From Eubacterium xylanophilum ATCC 35991 (lineage in GTDB: Bacteria > Bacillota > Clostridia > Lachnospirales > Lachnospiraceae), in NCBI RefSeq assembly GCF_000518685.1, contig NZ_JAEB01000012.1, positions 1 through 64,000 of the forward strand: a DNA stretch of 64,000 nucleotides, given 5' to 3'. The notes under the pieces were generated by a model that ran no database searches, was not told where the DNA came from, and saw only the letters and a list, made by a program, of their open reading frames with translations. The stretch's first letter is position 1, and each line of letters begins with the position of its first letter. Below are positions 37,534-46,067 of the stretch, piece after piece. The position numbers and the translations under genes are program-made.

Positions 37534-37628
37534 GGGGCTGTCGCACTAACAATTAAAAAATTGTTAGTGTTCAGCTCCTTTTTCTTCTCGGTACGTTCTT
37601 CTATACTTGTCTTGCTCTGGGGGGAAAC

Positions 37629-37992
37629 GTACGGATAGATTTCTTTTTTCTTGCTTTTTTTCCGTACTTTTCTTTTTCTCGTCTTCTGTTTTAGATGCGG
37701 ATTACGGCTAGATTCTCTTATTTCTTGTTTTTTTGCCGTACTTGACTTTTTTCTCGTGGATCCCGTCCTCTGTTTTGTGTGCAAATTACGGCTAGAATCT
37801 AATATTTCTTGTTTTTTGCCGTACCCACGCCCCAACCCCCTGGTACACGCTTCCACCTCTTTCCTCTCGGTACGGCTAGATTTTCATATTATTCTTTTTT
37901 TGCCGTACTCACGCTCCAATTCCCTGGTACACGCTTCCACCTCTTTCCTCTCGGTACGGCTAGATTTTCATATTATTCTTTTTTTGCCGTAC
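37629..37992. repeat. Tandem array of GTACGGC inverted repeats, 84-bp period
   Basis: Five units, each with GTACGGC (or a one-base variant) and GCCGTAC as inverted arms around about 25 T-rich bases. Left arms start near 37629, 37702, 37786, 37870 and 37954, spacings of 73, 84, 84 and 84. The last two units are almost identical over the whole 84 bases; the first three are degenerate. The minus strand is the purine-rich strand. Long open frames across it are by-products of the repeat. Confidence 0.85.
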
Positions 37993-38102
37993 TTACACCC
38001 TAATCTCCCGTTACACGCTCCCCATCTTCCCCCTCAGTACTTTCTGCAAGAACATTGGCAGCACCTTTTGTCAGATACTTCTAAATTGCATATCCTGCTA
38101 AT

Positions 38103-38173
38103 GTCTTACTCACGTCGTTCGTAAGACAATAAACGCATATTGCTGGTCTTACAAGCTTTGCTTGTAAGACAAT
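38103..38173. repeat. Interspersed hairpin element, copy 2 (double hairpin)
   Basis: Two GTCTTAC/GTAAGAC hairpins with loops of different sequence flank AATAAACGCATATTGCTG. It closes the right side of the 84-bp array, in the same orientation as copy 1. Confidence 0.8.
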
Positions 38174-38212
38174 TATTTTTTTGGAGGAATGTCAGCACTA
38201 GATAAGTATAAT

Positions 38213-38292
38213 AAAACAGGAAGAGGTCAACCAGAGAGAGACTTCAATGCGCATGCATTGCGTCTCGAGTAGGTTGGACTCTTCCTGTTTTT
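38213..38292. terminator. Long stem-loop between rnr region and araC-type gene
   Basis: Outer arms AACAGGAAGAGGTCAACC (38215-38232) and GGTTGGACTCTTCCTGTT (38272-38289) pair at 16 of 18 positions; inner arms GAGAC/GTCTC and CAATGC/GCATTG extend the stem. T5 follows on the plus strand and TTTTATTAT on the minus strand, so it can serve as a bidirectional terminator for the convergent genes. Confidence 0.65.
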
Positions 38293-38317
38293 AGACTGTC
38301 TTAGTGCGACAGCCCCA

Positions 38318-39181
38318 TTACGTATGTAATTTCCTATAATCTCTTGGGGTGCATCCCTTGAGTTCTCTGAAAACTCTATTGAAACTGGACAAGCTTTTGA
38401 ATCCCGATGAAAAGGCGATATCTGTGATGGAATTATCAAAATCCGCCAGAAGTTGCCCTGCGAGCTTAACTCGCTGCAGATTCAAGTAATCGATATATTT
38501 GTAGTTAGTTACTTTTTTGAATGTTTTTGAGAAGTAGCTGGGACTAAATCCACAGTAGTCTGCCACTTCGTTGAGCGAGATATCTCGCTTGCAATTATCA
38601 GCTATATATCGCACTGCATCGTTTATCGCATCGATTGTTTGCTTGGAGAAATTATTTGTTTGAGTTGGCATACTCCAATAATTGTTCTTTAGAAGCATGG
38701 AAAAGCTAATAAAGAAATTGAAAAGCGAGATGGTTTTATAGATAGAACTAAACTCGTTGCCAACTCGGGCATAATTGAATATTTCCATGATATAACTTAT
38801 CATGCGCGAACAGTGCTCGGATGTATTGCTCATGTTGTGGGAGATATAGTGTATATCCTTCATGTGATTATATCGGGATGAGAAGTCCTTTTGTTCTGTT
38901 ATAAGACCTGGATAAACCTGGAGTGCGATAATCTCTTTGTTCGGATTCGCCACGATTTCGTGCAGGTCTCCGGGCCAGATGAATAGCAAATCTCCTTTGT
39001 TTAGAGAATAGGTCGTTCCGTGAATATTTATCTGATTATGACCATCTCCCTCGCCATATCCCAGTAGAATTTCTATGTGATTGTGCCAATGCGCGGGATA
39101 CTTATCCGGATAATTATCCTGATTTATAGTATTTATGTCCTCGGATAGGTTGAGTATCTCCTGCGTATCTGATTTTTTCAT
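38318..39181 (-). CDS. AraC-family transcriptional regulator
   Basis: 287 residues. N-terminal cupin sensor with HWHNHIEILLGYGEGDG and KGDLLFIWPGDLHEI; C-terminal AraC DNA-binding domain is canonical: DISLNEVADYCGFSPSYFSKTFKKVTN and ITDIAFSSGFKSLSSFNRVF, ending TPRDYRK. GGGGG precedes the ATG. It is divergent from the MATE exporter gene, suggesting local control of it. Its 3' end lies two bases from the 783-bp element border. Confidence 0.92.
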   Translation of the reverse strand: MKKSDTQEILNLSEDINTINQDNYPDKYPAHWHNHIEILLGYGEGDGHNQINIHGTTYSLNKGDLLFIWPGDLHEIVANPNKEIIALQVYPGLITEQKDFSSRYNHMKDIHYISHNMSNTSEHCSRMISYIMEIFNYARVGNEFSSIYKTISLFNFFISFSMLLKNNYWSMPTQTNNFSKQTIDAINDAVRYIADNCKRDISLNEVADYCGFSPSYFSKTFKKVTNYKYIDYLNLQRVKLAGQLLADFDNSITDIAFSSGFKSLSSFNRVFRELKGCTPRDYRKLHT

Positions 39182-39501
39182 AATATACCCCCTTGAATTA
39201 CATATTTTTTGGGAAAATATTCCGACTCGGACTATTTTCTCACATATCCATTATATCCCATATTTTGACACTTGTGAAGAAAAAAACAAGAAAATACAAA
39301 AAAATTTTTTAATCATGACAAGATAATACATTGAAAAGTGCGTAAATATCGTGTATTATCAGAAAAGTTATTTTTTTAAAGTTTTTTTATCTTGTGCTTA
39401 ATAGAACAAAAAATGGGCAGTTTTAGACAAAAATTGATTAGCTTCTTTTTTTGGATAATGTAAAATCAATATTGAAAGAATGAATGGAGAGTGGTAACGA
39501 T
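39182..39501. promoter_or_regulatory. Divergent promoter region between araC-type and MATE genes
   Basis: For the minus strand, TTCACA (39278-39273) and TATAAT (39255-39250) are 17 apart. For the plus strand, TTGAAA (39331-39336) and TATTAT (39354-39359) are 17 apart, giving a MATE leader of about 135 bases. The region is very A/T-rich with no other recognised gene or RNA. Confidence 0.6.
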
Positions 39502-40941
39502 ATGAATAAATCAAAAGTTGTAGATATGACAAGCGGAACACCTATACGTCATATTTTGGTATTTACAATACCGTTATTGATTGGTAATATTTTCCAGCAG
39601 TTATACAACATGGTTGATTCTATTGTTGTCGGAAAGTACGTAGGAAAGGATGCACTGGCTGCAGTTGGTGCGTGTGGATCTATGAATTTTCTGTTTTTTG
39701 CTCTTAGTTCTGGATTGTCAATTGGAATAGGAGTTATTGTTTCGCAATACTTTGGAGCAAAGGATGACAAAAATGTTCGCTTAACTATTGCAAATTCCGT
39801 GTATGTTTTGTGTGCTTCCTCACTCATTGTCTCCTTGCTTGCCATAGCATTGGCAAAGTATATTCTTATTCTTCTTGGCACGCCTGAGAGCATATTGGCA
39901 GATTCGGTTCTATACGCAAGAACAACTTGTGCGGGAATTTTGGCCATTGCAATCTACAATGGAGTTGCCTCTATACTCAGGGCTTTGGGTGACTCCAGGA
40001 CGCCTTTGTGCTTTTTGATACTGTCAAGTATTGTCAATGTCTCACTTGATTTATTTTTTGTGATACTACTTCACATGGGAATTTTAGGGGTTGCGCTCGC
40101 GACTGTCGTAGCGCAAATAATTTCAGCTGTCACATGTGTGATATATGCATTAAAAAAAGTCGACTATTTTCGCTTGAGCAAAGAGGAGATGAAGCCTAAT
40201 AAGCTTCTTATCGTCAGATGTTTCAAGCTCGGTGTGCCACTCTCACTTCAGTCTTCGATGATTGCTATATCCTGTATGGCATTACAGGGTGTGGTTAACA
40301 CTTATGGGGAAGATGTTATAGCTGCCAATACTATAACTAGTAGAGTAGAGATGATTGTACAGATGGGATTTTCGTCAATTGCTTCGGCGTTGACAGTATT
40401 CTCAGGCCAAAACATCGGTGCTGCCAAGGTTGAACGTGTTAAGAAAGGGTTCTGGCAATCCGTTGTTGTTGCAGTCATATTTAGTATTATACTAATTCCT
40501 TTTATGTACATCCTTGGTTCAAAGATTACATCGATATTTGTCAGTGAACAAAGTGTTGTGGACATTGGATATGGAGCTCTCAAATTCACCAGCCTTTTCT
40601 ACATTTTCTTGGGAATGATATATATGCCAAGAGCTCTGTTAAATGGATGTGGTGACACAGCATTTTCGATGATCAATGGAGTTACAGAGGTTATATGTCG
40701 CGTTCTGTTCTCTCAGTTGTTCATGCACTTGGCATTTCTCGGATATTGGGCTGTATGGGGTACAACGGTAGCTACCTGGTTCTTTACATCGATTGTATGC
40801 ATGTATAGGTATTTCAGGGGCAAATGGATCAGTAAGTCTCTCGTGGCAGCAGACGAGAGTCTTGGTGAGCCAAAAGAAAATAGAAAAAAAGAGAAAGGCT
40901 TGTTGGGTAGAATTAGATTATCCGCAGGTCGAGCAGGATGA
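39502..40941 (+). CDS. MATE-family multidrug/cation exporter
   Basis: 479 residues from the ATG at 39502 (GAGAGTGG upstream); an ATG 18 bases earlier has no good site. About twelve membrane segments in two similar halves, with family blocks TIPLLIGNIFQQLYNMVDSIVVGKYVG-like start and GVPLSLQSSMIAISCMAL at the second half. It likely exports toxic compounds by Na+ or H+ exchange. The C-terminal 40 residues are charged and cytoplasmic. Confidence 0.92.
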   Translation: MNKSKVVDMTSGTPIRHILVFTIPLLIGNIFQQLYNMVDSIVVGKYVGKDALAAVGACGSMNFLFFALSSGLSIGIGVIVSQYFGAKDDKNVRLTIANSVYVLCASSLIVSLLAIALAKYILILLGTPESILADSVLYARTTCAGILAIAIYNGVASILRALGDSRTPLCFLILSSIVNVSLDLFFVILLHMGILGVALATVVAQIISAVTCVIYALKKVDYFRLSKEEMKPNKLLIVRCFKLGVPLSLQSSMIAISCMALQGVVNTYGEDVIAANTITSRVEMIVQMGFSSIASALTVFSGQNIGAAKVERVKKGFWQSVVVAVIFSIILIPFMYILGSKITSIFVSEQSVVDIGYGALKFTSLFYIFLGMIYMPRALLNGCGDTAFSMINGVTEVICRVLFSQLFMHLAFLGYWAVWGTTVATWFFTSIVCMYRYFRGKWISKSLVAADESLGEPKENRKKEKGLLGRIRLSAGRAG

Positions 40942-40963
40942 AAGCAATGCTTGTGAAATGATG

Positions 40964-41013
40964 AAAAGCTGTTTACCACCTATTGCTAACCAGGGTGATT
41001 ACAGCTTTTTTTC
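40964..41013 (+). terminator. Intrinsic terminator after the MATE gene
   Basis: AAAAGCTGT...ACCACCT pairs with AGGGTG...ACAGCTTTT and runs into T7. It separates MATE from smpB. Confidence 0.8.
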
Positions 41014-41035
41014 TTGCTCTCTGGCGTGCATATTG

Positions 41036-41064
41036 TTGACTTTACGGAACATTTTCGCTATAAT
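41036..41064 (+). promoter_or_regulatory. smpB promoter
   Basis: TTGACT at 41036-41041 and TATAAT at 41059-41064, spacer 17. The leader of about 115 bases contains a copy of the interspersed hairpin element. Confidence 0.8.
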
Positions 41065-41091
41065 TGATATGTCTATGCAAATTCGTGATAA

Positions 41092-41137
41092 AGGAATCGC
41101 ATACTGCTGGTCTTACTCCCTAAGGTCGTAAGACATT
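41092..41137. repeat. Interspersed hairpin element, copy 3 (in smpB leader)
   Basis: GGAATCGCATACTGCTGG followed by GTCTTAC/GTAAGAC around TCCCTAAGGTC. It is the only single copy without an array nearby, and it lies inside the predicted smpB transcript. Confidence 0.8.
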
Positions 41138-41185
41138 AAGGATGCAGATTTTGTATGTGAAAACTGCGAGAGATGAGGTTATATA

Positions 41186-41650
41186 ATGGCAAAGGAAAGC
41201 ACGAAGTTAATTGCCAACAACAAGAAAGCTTGGCATGACTATTTTATAGAAGAAAAGTACGAGGCGGGGATTGAGCTCTCAGGAACAGAAGTCAAGTCCA
41301 TTCGCATGGGGAGATGTAGTATCAAGGAGTCTTTTGTGCGAATTCAGGATGGCGAGGTGTTTATCTATGGGATGCATGTCAGCCCCTATGAAAAGGGAAA
41401 TATTTTTAACAAAGATCCACTGAGAGTGCGAAAACTCTTACTTCACAAGTCGGAGATAAGAAAGCTTGTTGGAAAAATGGCCCAAAAAGGTTTTACCATT
41501 GTTCCGTTGCAGGTATACTTTAAGGGAAGTTTGGTAAAGGTGGAGATAGGGTTGGCAAAAGGAAAGAAACTCTATGATAAACGCGCGGATATTGCCAAGA
41601 AGGATGTTAAGCGCGAGGCAGAGAGAGATTTTAAAATCCGCAATTTGTAA
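41186..41650 (+). CDS. smpB: SsrA-binding protein
   Basis: 154 residues. Binds tmRNA and delivers it to stalled ribosomes. Conserved blocks [27 protein letters not shown] and [18 protein letters not shown]-type C-terminus are seen, with the basic tail ending [10 protein letters not shown]. Normally next to rnr; here a 3.7-kb insertion lies between. No tmRNA gene is seen in the window. Confidence 0.96.
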   Translation: MAKESTKLIANNKKAWHDYFIEEKYEAGIELSGTEVKSIRMGRCSIKESFVRIQDGEVFIYGMHVSPYEKGNIFNKDPLRVRKLLLHKSEIRKLVGKMAQKGFTIVPLQVYFKGSLVKVEIGLAKGKKLYDKRADIAKKDVKREAERDFKIRNL

Positions 41651-41671
41651 TTTTTTATTTGGTTATCACAC

Positions 41672-41700
41672 TTTACAACCTTGTGTTTTCGTGATAAACT
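41672..41700 (+). promoter_or_regulatory. thrC promoter with flanking inverted repeat
   Basis: TTTACA (41672-41677) and TAAACT (41695-41700), spacer 17. TTATCAC at 41663-41669 and GTGATAA at 41691-41697 form an inverted pair around the -35 region, a possible operator. Confidence 0.45.
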
Positions 41701-41737
41701 AGATAATTATGAATATAAGAAAGGAAAGGTGTCAAAG

Positions 41738-43219
41738 ATGGCAACACTTTACAAGAGTACAAGAAGTGAAGGAACTAAGGTAACAGCGTCTGAGGCGATT
41801 CTCAAGGGACTTGCAGATGACGGAGGTTTGTTTGTGCCAGAGAGCATTCCACAGCTCGACAAGAGTTTGGAGGAGTTATCAAAGCTTGGCTACAAGGAAA
41901 CTGCATATGAGATTATGAAATTATTCTTCTCCGATTTTACAGAGGAGGAGTTAAAATATTGTATTAATGGTGCATACGATGAAAAGTTTGACACAGATGT
42001 GATTGCACCACTTGTAGAGAAAGATGGAGCATATTATCTTGAGTTGTTCCACGGAAAAACTATTGCATTTAAGGACATGGCGCTCTCAATCTTGCCATAT
42101 CTTATGACTACATCAGCAAAGAAGAACGGAGTTAAGAATGAGATCGTTATCCTCACAGCAACATCCGGAGATACAGGAAAAGCTGCATTGGCTGGCTTTG
42201 CAGATGTTGAGGGAACAAGTATCATTGTATTCTATCCTAAGAATGGAGTTAGCCCAATTCAGGAGAAGCAGATGCTCACACAGAAGGGTGCCAATACTAA
42301 AGTTGTAGGTATCATCGGTAATTTTGATGACGCTCAGACAGGCGTTAAGATGATGTTTAATTCCAAGGAACTTGCAGCAGAGATGGATGCCAAGGGATAT
42401 CAGTTCTCTTCAGCGAACTCTATCAATATTGGACGTCTCATCCCACAGGTTGTTTACTATGTATATGCATATGGACAGCTTGTAAAGGAAGGAAAGATTC
42501 AGGTAGGAGACAAGATTCAGGTTGTTGTTCCTACAGGAAACTTTGGAAATATTCTTGCAGCTTACTATGCTAAGAACATGGGACTTCCTATCGAGACTCT
42601 CTACTGCGCATCAAATGAGAACAAAGTTCTCTTTGACTTCTTCGAGACCGGAAAGTATGATAGAAAGAGAGATTTTATTCTCACAACTTCTCCTTCAATG
42701 GATATCCTCATCTCAAGCAACCTTGAGAGACTTATTTACCTCATCGCAGGAGAGGATGCTGCTAAGACCAAAGAACTCATGGATGCATTGGTTAATGAGG
42801 GTGAGTATACAATCACTGATGATATGAAAGCTAAGCTTAGTGACTTTGTAGGCGGTTATGCAACTGAAGATGAGACACATGATAGAATCAAGGAAATCTA
42901 TGACAAGACAGGTTATATCATGGACACTCATACAGCTGTAGCCAGTGCAGTATATGCTAAGTGTGCAGCTGATAAGGACATTCCTACGGTTATTGCATCA
43001 ACAGCAAGTCCATATAAATTTACCAGAAGCGTTATGAACTCAATCGACAAGAAGTATGATTCTATGGGAGACTTCGAGTTGGTAGATGAGCTCAACAAGC
43101 TTTCAGGTGTTAAAGTTCCTAATGCAATTGAGGAGATTCGCTCTGCTGACATCCTTCATGACATTGTCTGCGACAAGTCAGAGATGGAGAAGACAGTCAG
43201 AGATATTCTTGGAATCTAA
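41738..43219 (+). CDS. thrC: Threonine synthase
   Basis: 493 residues from the ATG at 41738, behind AAAGGAAAGG. PLP-dependent conversion of O-phosphohomoserine to threonine. The Schiff-base Lys is in HGKTIAFKDMALS; TATSGDTGKAALAGF and VVPTGNFGNILAAY are further PLP-site motifs. The length and RLIPQVVYYVYAY block place it in the longer yeast/E. coli-type ThrC class. Confidence 0.95.
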   Translation: MATLYKSTRSEGTKVTASEAILKGLADDGGLFVPESIPQLDKSLEELSKLGYKETAYEIMKLFFSDFTEEELKYCINGAYDEKFDTDVIAPLVEKDGAYYLELFHGKTIAFKDMALSILPYLMTTSAKKNGVKNEIVILTATSGDTGKAALAGFADVEGTSIIVFYPKNGVSPIQEKQMLTQKGANTKVVGIIGNFDDAQTGVKMMFNSKELAAEMDAKGYQFSSANSINIGRLIPQVVYYVYAYGQLVKEGKIQVGDKIQVVVPTGNFGNILAAYYAKNMGLPIETLYCASNENKVLFDFFETGKYDRKRDFILTTSPSMDILISSNLERLIYLIAGEDAAKTKELMDALVNEGEYTITDDMKAKLSDFVGGYATEDETHDRIKEIYDKTGYIMDTHTAVASAVYAKCAADKDIPTVIASTASPYKFTRSVMNSIDKKYDSMGDFELVDELNKLSGVKVPNAIEEIRSADILHDIVCDKSEMEKTVRDILGI

Positions 43220-43240
43220 TTAATTACCGGGAGAGTTAAC

Positions 43241-44089
43241 TTGAAGATATCAGAAAAATGTGTTAAGTGTCTCTATGATAAGCAAGCCAAGAGGGCTTCT
43301 TATCATGGAGAGTACTTAGCTGAAATAAAGAAGATAATTGATAACCGCACAGATAGTGATTCAGCGCCTTATATGGTTTATAAGTTCAATAAGGTGTACG
43401 AGCGATATTTTGGTGCGGTTAAAAGTTTATGTGAGGAAAAGAAAAAGTACAACAATATGGTCCTAGAGATGGAAGCTAGATTAAGGGAGAAGATTCTTCA
43501 ATCAGAAGATCCCCTTAAAACTGCTCTTGTTCTATCGAGGATTGGAAACTATATCGACTTTGCCGCGCAGGATGATATTGATGATGAGACCTTTTTGGAG
43601 CTTTTCAGTGATATAGCTATGCGCGATGATGAGCAGAGTGTATATGAGTCATTTCTAGAGCAGTGCCAACGGGGTAAAAGTTTTTTGCTAGTGGCTGATA
43701 ACTGTGGAGAGATTGTACTGGATAAGCTTTTTGTGGAGGAACTCCAAAAGCAGTTTCCGCATTTAGAAGTATATGTAATGGTGCGTGGAGCCGAGATTCA
43801 AAATGATGCAACCTTGGAGGATGCCAATTATGTGGGAATTCAGAATGTAGCTAAACTTGTTACAAATGGAGCTGCAATCCCCGGTGTTGTCTATTCAAAG
43901 CTTGATAGTGAGGCGCGGAATATTTTTCTTGAGTCGGATATAATTCTGGCAAAGGGGCAGGGGAACTATGAGTCGCTATCGGGGAATGGTTGGCATATTT
44001 TCTATACTTTTTTGTGCAAATGCGAGGGATTTACAGAGCGTTTTAATGTAAGCAAATTGACGGGGATGTTTGTGGAGGAGATGGAATAG
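43241..44089 (+). CDS. DUF89 (ARMT1-like) metal-dependent phosphatase
   Basis: 282 residues from a TTG at 43241 with GGGAGAG upstream. The N-terminus has CVKCLYDKQAK. DUF89 motifs are LLVADNCGEIVLDKLF (metal-binding Asp-Asn) and DIILAKGQGNYESL. Characterised relatives are metal-dependent damage-control phosphatases acting on phosphorylated sugars or cofactors. It touches the next gene, so the two are likely co-transcribed. Confidence 0.85.
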   Translation: MKISEKCVKCLYDKQAKRASYHGEYLAEIKKIIDNRTDSDSAPYMVYKFNKVYERYFGAVKSLCEEKKKYNNMVLEMEARLREKILQSEDPLKTALVLSRIGNYIDFAAQDDIDDETFLELFSDIAMRDDEQSVYESFLEQCQRGKSFLLVADNCGEIVLDKLFVEELQKQFPHLEVYVMVRGAEIQNDATLEDANYVGIQNVAKLVTNGAAIPGVVYSKLDSEARNIFLESDIILAKGQGNYESLSGNGWHIFYTFLCKCEGFTERFNVSKLTGMFVEEME

Positions 44090-44102
44090 AGGAGGAAGAC
44101 TT

Positions 44103-44876
44103 GTGAAGTTTAGACCGTGTATTGATATACATAATGGAAAAGTAAAGCAGATTGTGGGCGGCTCGCTCAAGGATGAGGGTGATGTGGCGCTTGACAACTA
44201 TGTGTCGGAGCTACAGGGCGCCGATTATGCAAGGTTATATAAGGAGCGTGGGCTTATAGGTGGCCATGCTATCATACTCAATCCGGTTGGGAGCGAGTAC
44301 TACGATAAGGATGTAGAGCAGGCCAGAGGTGCCCTCGAGGAGTTTAGTGGGGGCTTGCAGATTGGCGGCGGAATCAATTCTTCTAATGCAGAGCGATTTA
44401 TAGATTATGGTGCGAGCCATGTCATAGTGACTTCTTATGTTTTTGTCGATGGAAAGATTTACCGCGACAGATTACATGAGATGATATCAGCTGTAGGAAA
44501 GGAGCATCTGGTACTGGATCTCAGTTGTAAGAAGAGAGATGACAAGTACTATATAGTCACGGATAGGTGGCAGAAGTTTACCGAGCAACCTCTGGATAGG
44601 GAACTTATGGAAGAGTTGGCTGACAGCTGTTCTGAGTTTTTGGTTCATGCTGTGGGTGTAGAGGGCTCCAAAAGCGGTATAGACGGAGAATTGGTAAGCC
44701 TATTGTCTGAGAATATTTCTCTTCCAATTACATATGCGGGTGGAATTGGAAGTTATGAGGACATTGAGGAGATTGACAGACTGTCTGATGGAAAACTTGA
44801 TTTTACTGTGGGAAGTGCACTTGATCTGTTCGGTGGAACTCTTGAGTTTGAAAAACTCGCGGCAAGATATAAGTAG
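44103..44876 (+). CDS. hisA: HIS6-type phosphoribosyl-formimino-AICAR ribotide isomerase
   Basis: 257 residues from a GTG at 44103 after AGGAGGAAG. It matches the eukaryote-like branch (yeast HIS6): FRPCIDIHNGKVKQIVGGSL, GGLQIGGGINSSNAERFIDY, VVTSYVFVDGK-type block, LVLDLSCKKRDDKYYI, and FTVGSALDLFGG near the end. It catalyses the fourth step of histidine synthesis. No other his gene is near, and it follows a DUF89 gene. Confidence 0.92.
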   Translation: MKFRPCIDIHNGKVKQIVGGSLKDEGDVALDNYVSELQGADYARLYKERGLIGGHAIILNPVGSEYYDKDVEQARGALEEFSGGLQIGGGINSSNAERFIDYGASHVIVTSYVFVDGKIYRDRLHEMISAVGKEHLVLDLSCKKRDDKYYIVTDRWQKFTEQPLDRELMEELADSCSEFLVHAVGVEGSKSGIDGELVSLLSENISLPITYAGGIGSYEDIEEIDRLSDGKLDFTVGSALDLFGGTLEFEKLAARYK

Positions 44877-44930
44877 GATAAGCAGCTTTTGAAGCTTGCT
44901 ATCAAATAAATTTATAAGGGGATATGAGGT

Positions 44931-45911
44931 ATGAAGACAAAATGGGGAATTTTAGGAACTGCAAATGTGGCTGATTGGGGGACAATCCCGGGAATGCTAG
45001 AGGCTGAAGGGTGCGAGATCTATGCCATCGCCGGCAGAAATGCCGAAAAAGTTGAGAGGTATAAAGAGAGATTTGGCATCAAAGTAGGATATGTGGGATA
45101 TGATAAGCTTCTTGAGGATGAAAATGTTCAGGTGGTCTATATTCCATTGCCGAACCATATTCACAAGGAATGGGTAGAAAAAGCGATTCTCGCAGGAAAA
45201 AATGTTCTGTGCGAAAAGCCTATTGGAATGAATGCAGCGGAAGTAGAGGAGATGTATGCTCTTGCGAAGGAGCATGGTGTGGTTTTGATGGAGGCATATG
45301 CATATCTTCACAGCCCTTATATAAAGGCGCTTAAGAAGATTGTATCTTCCGGAGAGTTGGGCGATATAAAGTACATTGAGACGGCTTTTCTCACTCAGGG
45401 ATATGCGGATGACATCAGGAACAAGAAAGAGTACGGTGGCGGTGCCATGTATGACCTGGGATGCTACTGCACGACTATGATTCTATCTCTTATTGATGCC
45501 AATGTGGTAGACGCCAAGGGAATTGCTGAGTTTTCAGACGGAGGCGTGGACACCAATACGGCGGGTCTTATGCGATTTGACAACGGAACGACCGCTTCCT
45601 TCAATGTCGGAATGAACCTTGGAATAGACAAAGTGGATGGTTATGCGAGATTTGACAGATTATTTATCCATGGAACCAAGGGAAAGGTTTTCTCAGATGT
45701 GGAGTACAATCAGGCCGGAGAACTTGAATTCACAGTGGAAACCAACGGCGTGAGAAGAACTGAGAAGGTCAGCGTCGGAAATAACTATAAGTTGGAAGTT
45801 GAGCAGATGAACAGAGTTACAAATGAGGGAGAGGATGCATATATCACTCCTGAGTTCTCTGTGAAGAATGCCAAAGTTATAGACATGATATTGAATTCTA
45901 TGGGTTACTAA
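44931..45911 (+). CDS. Gfo/Idh/MocA-family oxidoreductase
   Basis: 326 residues. N-terminal Rossmann fold with WGILGTANVADWGTIPGM, VYIPLPNHIHKEW, and the hallmark CEKPIGMNAAEVEEM with the catalytic Lys. The C-terminal alpha/beta domain has YDLGCYCTTM. Such enzymes oxidise or reduce sugars or related polyols with NAD(P). The substrate cannot be inferred from context. It is followed by a terminator. Confidence 0.9.
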   Translation: MKTKWGILGTANVADWGTIPGMLEAEGCEIYAIAGRNAEKVERYKERFGIKVGYVGYDKLLEDENVQVVYIPLPNHIHKEWVEKAILAGKNVLCEKPIGMNAAEVEEMYALAKEHGVVLMEAYAYLHSPYIKALKKIVSSGELGDIKYIETAFLTQGYADDIRNKKEYGGGAMYDLGCYCTTMILSLIDANVVDAKGIAEFSDGGVDTNTAGLMRFDNGTTASFNVGMNLGIDKVDGYARFDRLFIHGTKGKVFSDVEYNQAGELEFTVETNGVRRTEKVSVGNNYKLEVEQMNRVTNEGEDAYITPEFSVKNAKVIDMILNSMGY

Positions 45912-45927
45912 ATAATACATGAAAAGG

Positions 45928-45970
45928 GCGTCCCCGTTAGATGGTGAATATCCATCTTGGAGACGCTATT
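45928..45970 (+). terminator. Terminator after the Gfo/Idh/MocA gene
   Basis: Stem parts GCGTC/GACGC and AGATGG/CCATCT with internal loops, followed by TATTTCTTT. It ends just before a hairpin element. Confidence 0.65.
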
Positions 45971-45976
45971 TCTTTA

Positions 45977-46020
45977 AGGAAACGCATGTTGCTGGTCTTG
46001 CTCCCTGCGGTCGTAAGACA
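45977..46020. repeat. Interspersed hairpin element, copy 4
   Basis: GGAAACGCATGTTGCTGG then GTCTTGC...GTAAGAC with a TCCCTGCGGTC loop. It marks the left border of the first 73-bp array. Confidence 0.8.
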
Positions 46021-46067
46021 GTTTATGAGAAGAATTCTTGAGTCGGAGGAGGGTAAAATATAGAATA

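Larger units (their letters stand above)
37534..38316. mobile_element. 783-bp region with 16-base terminal inverted repeats, no transposase
   Basis: GGGGCTGTCGCACTAA at 37534-37549 is exactly inverted as TTAGTGCGACAGCCCC at 38301-38316. Between them lie the tandem array, a second hairpin element and a long stem-loop, but no transposase gene. The left end is itself part of a smaller palindrome (arms GCTGTCGCACTAACAATT) that also occurs at 56327-56366. Either a non-autonomous transposable element or two independent small palindromes; the ends look transposon-like, but no target duplication is evident. Confidence 0.5.

Noticed and set aside
37497-38124. Reading frames of 119 and 157 codons on both strands
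   Set aside because: They lie in the T-rich tandem array and hairpin elements; composition is repeat-driven and no domain is visible.
41651-41737. tmRNA gene next to smpB
   Set aside because: The 87-base gap is too short and shows no tRNA-like ends.
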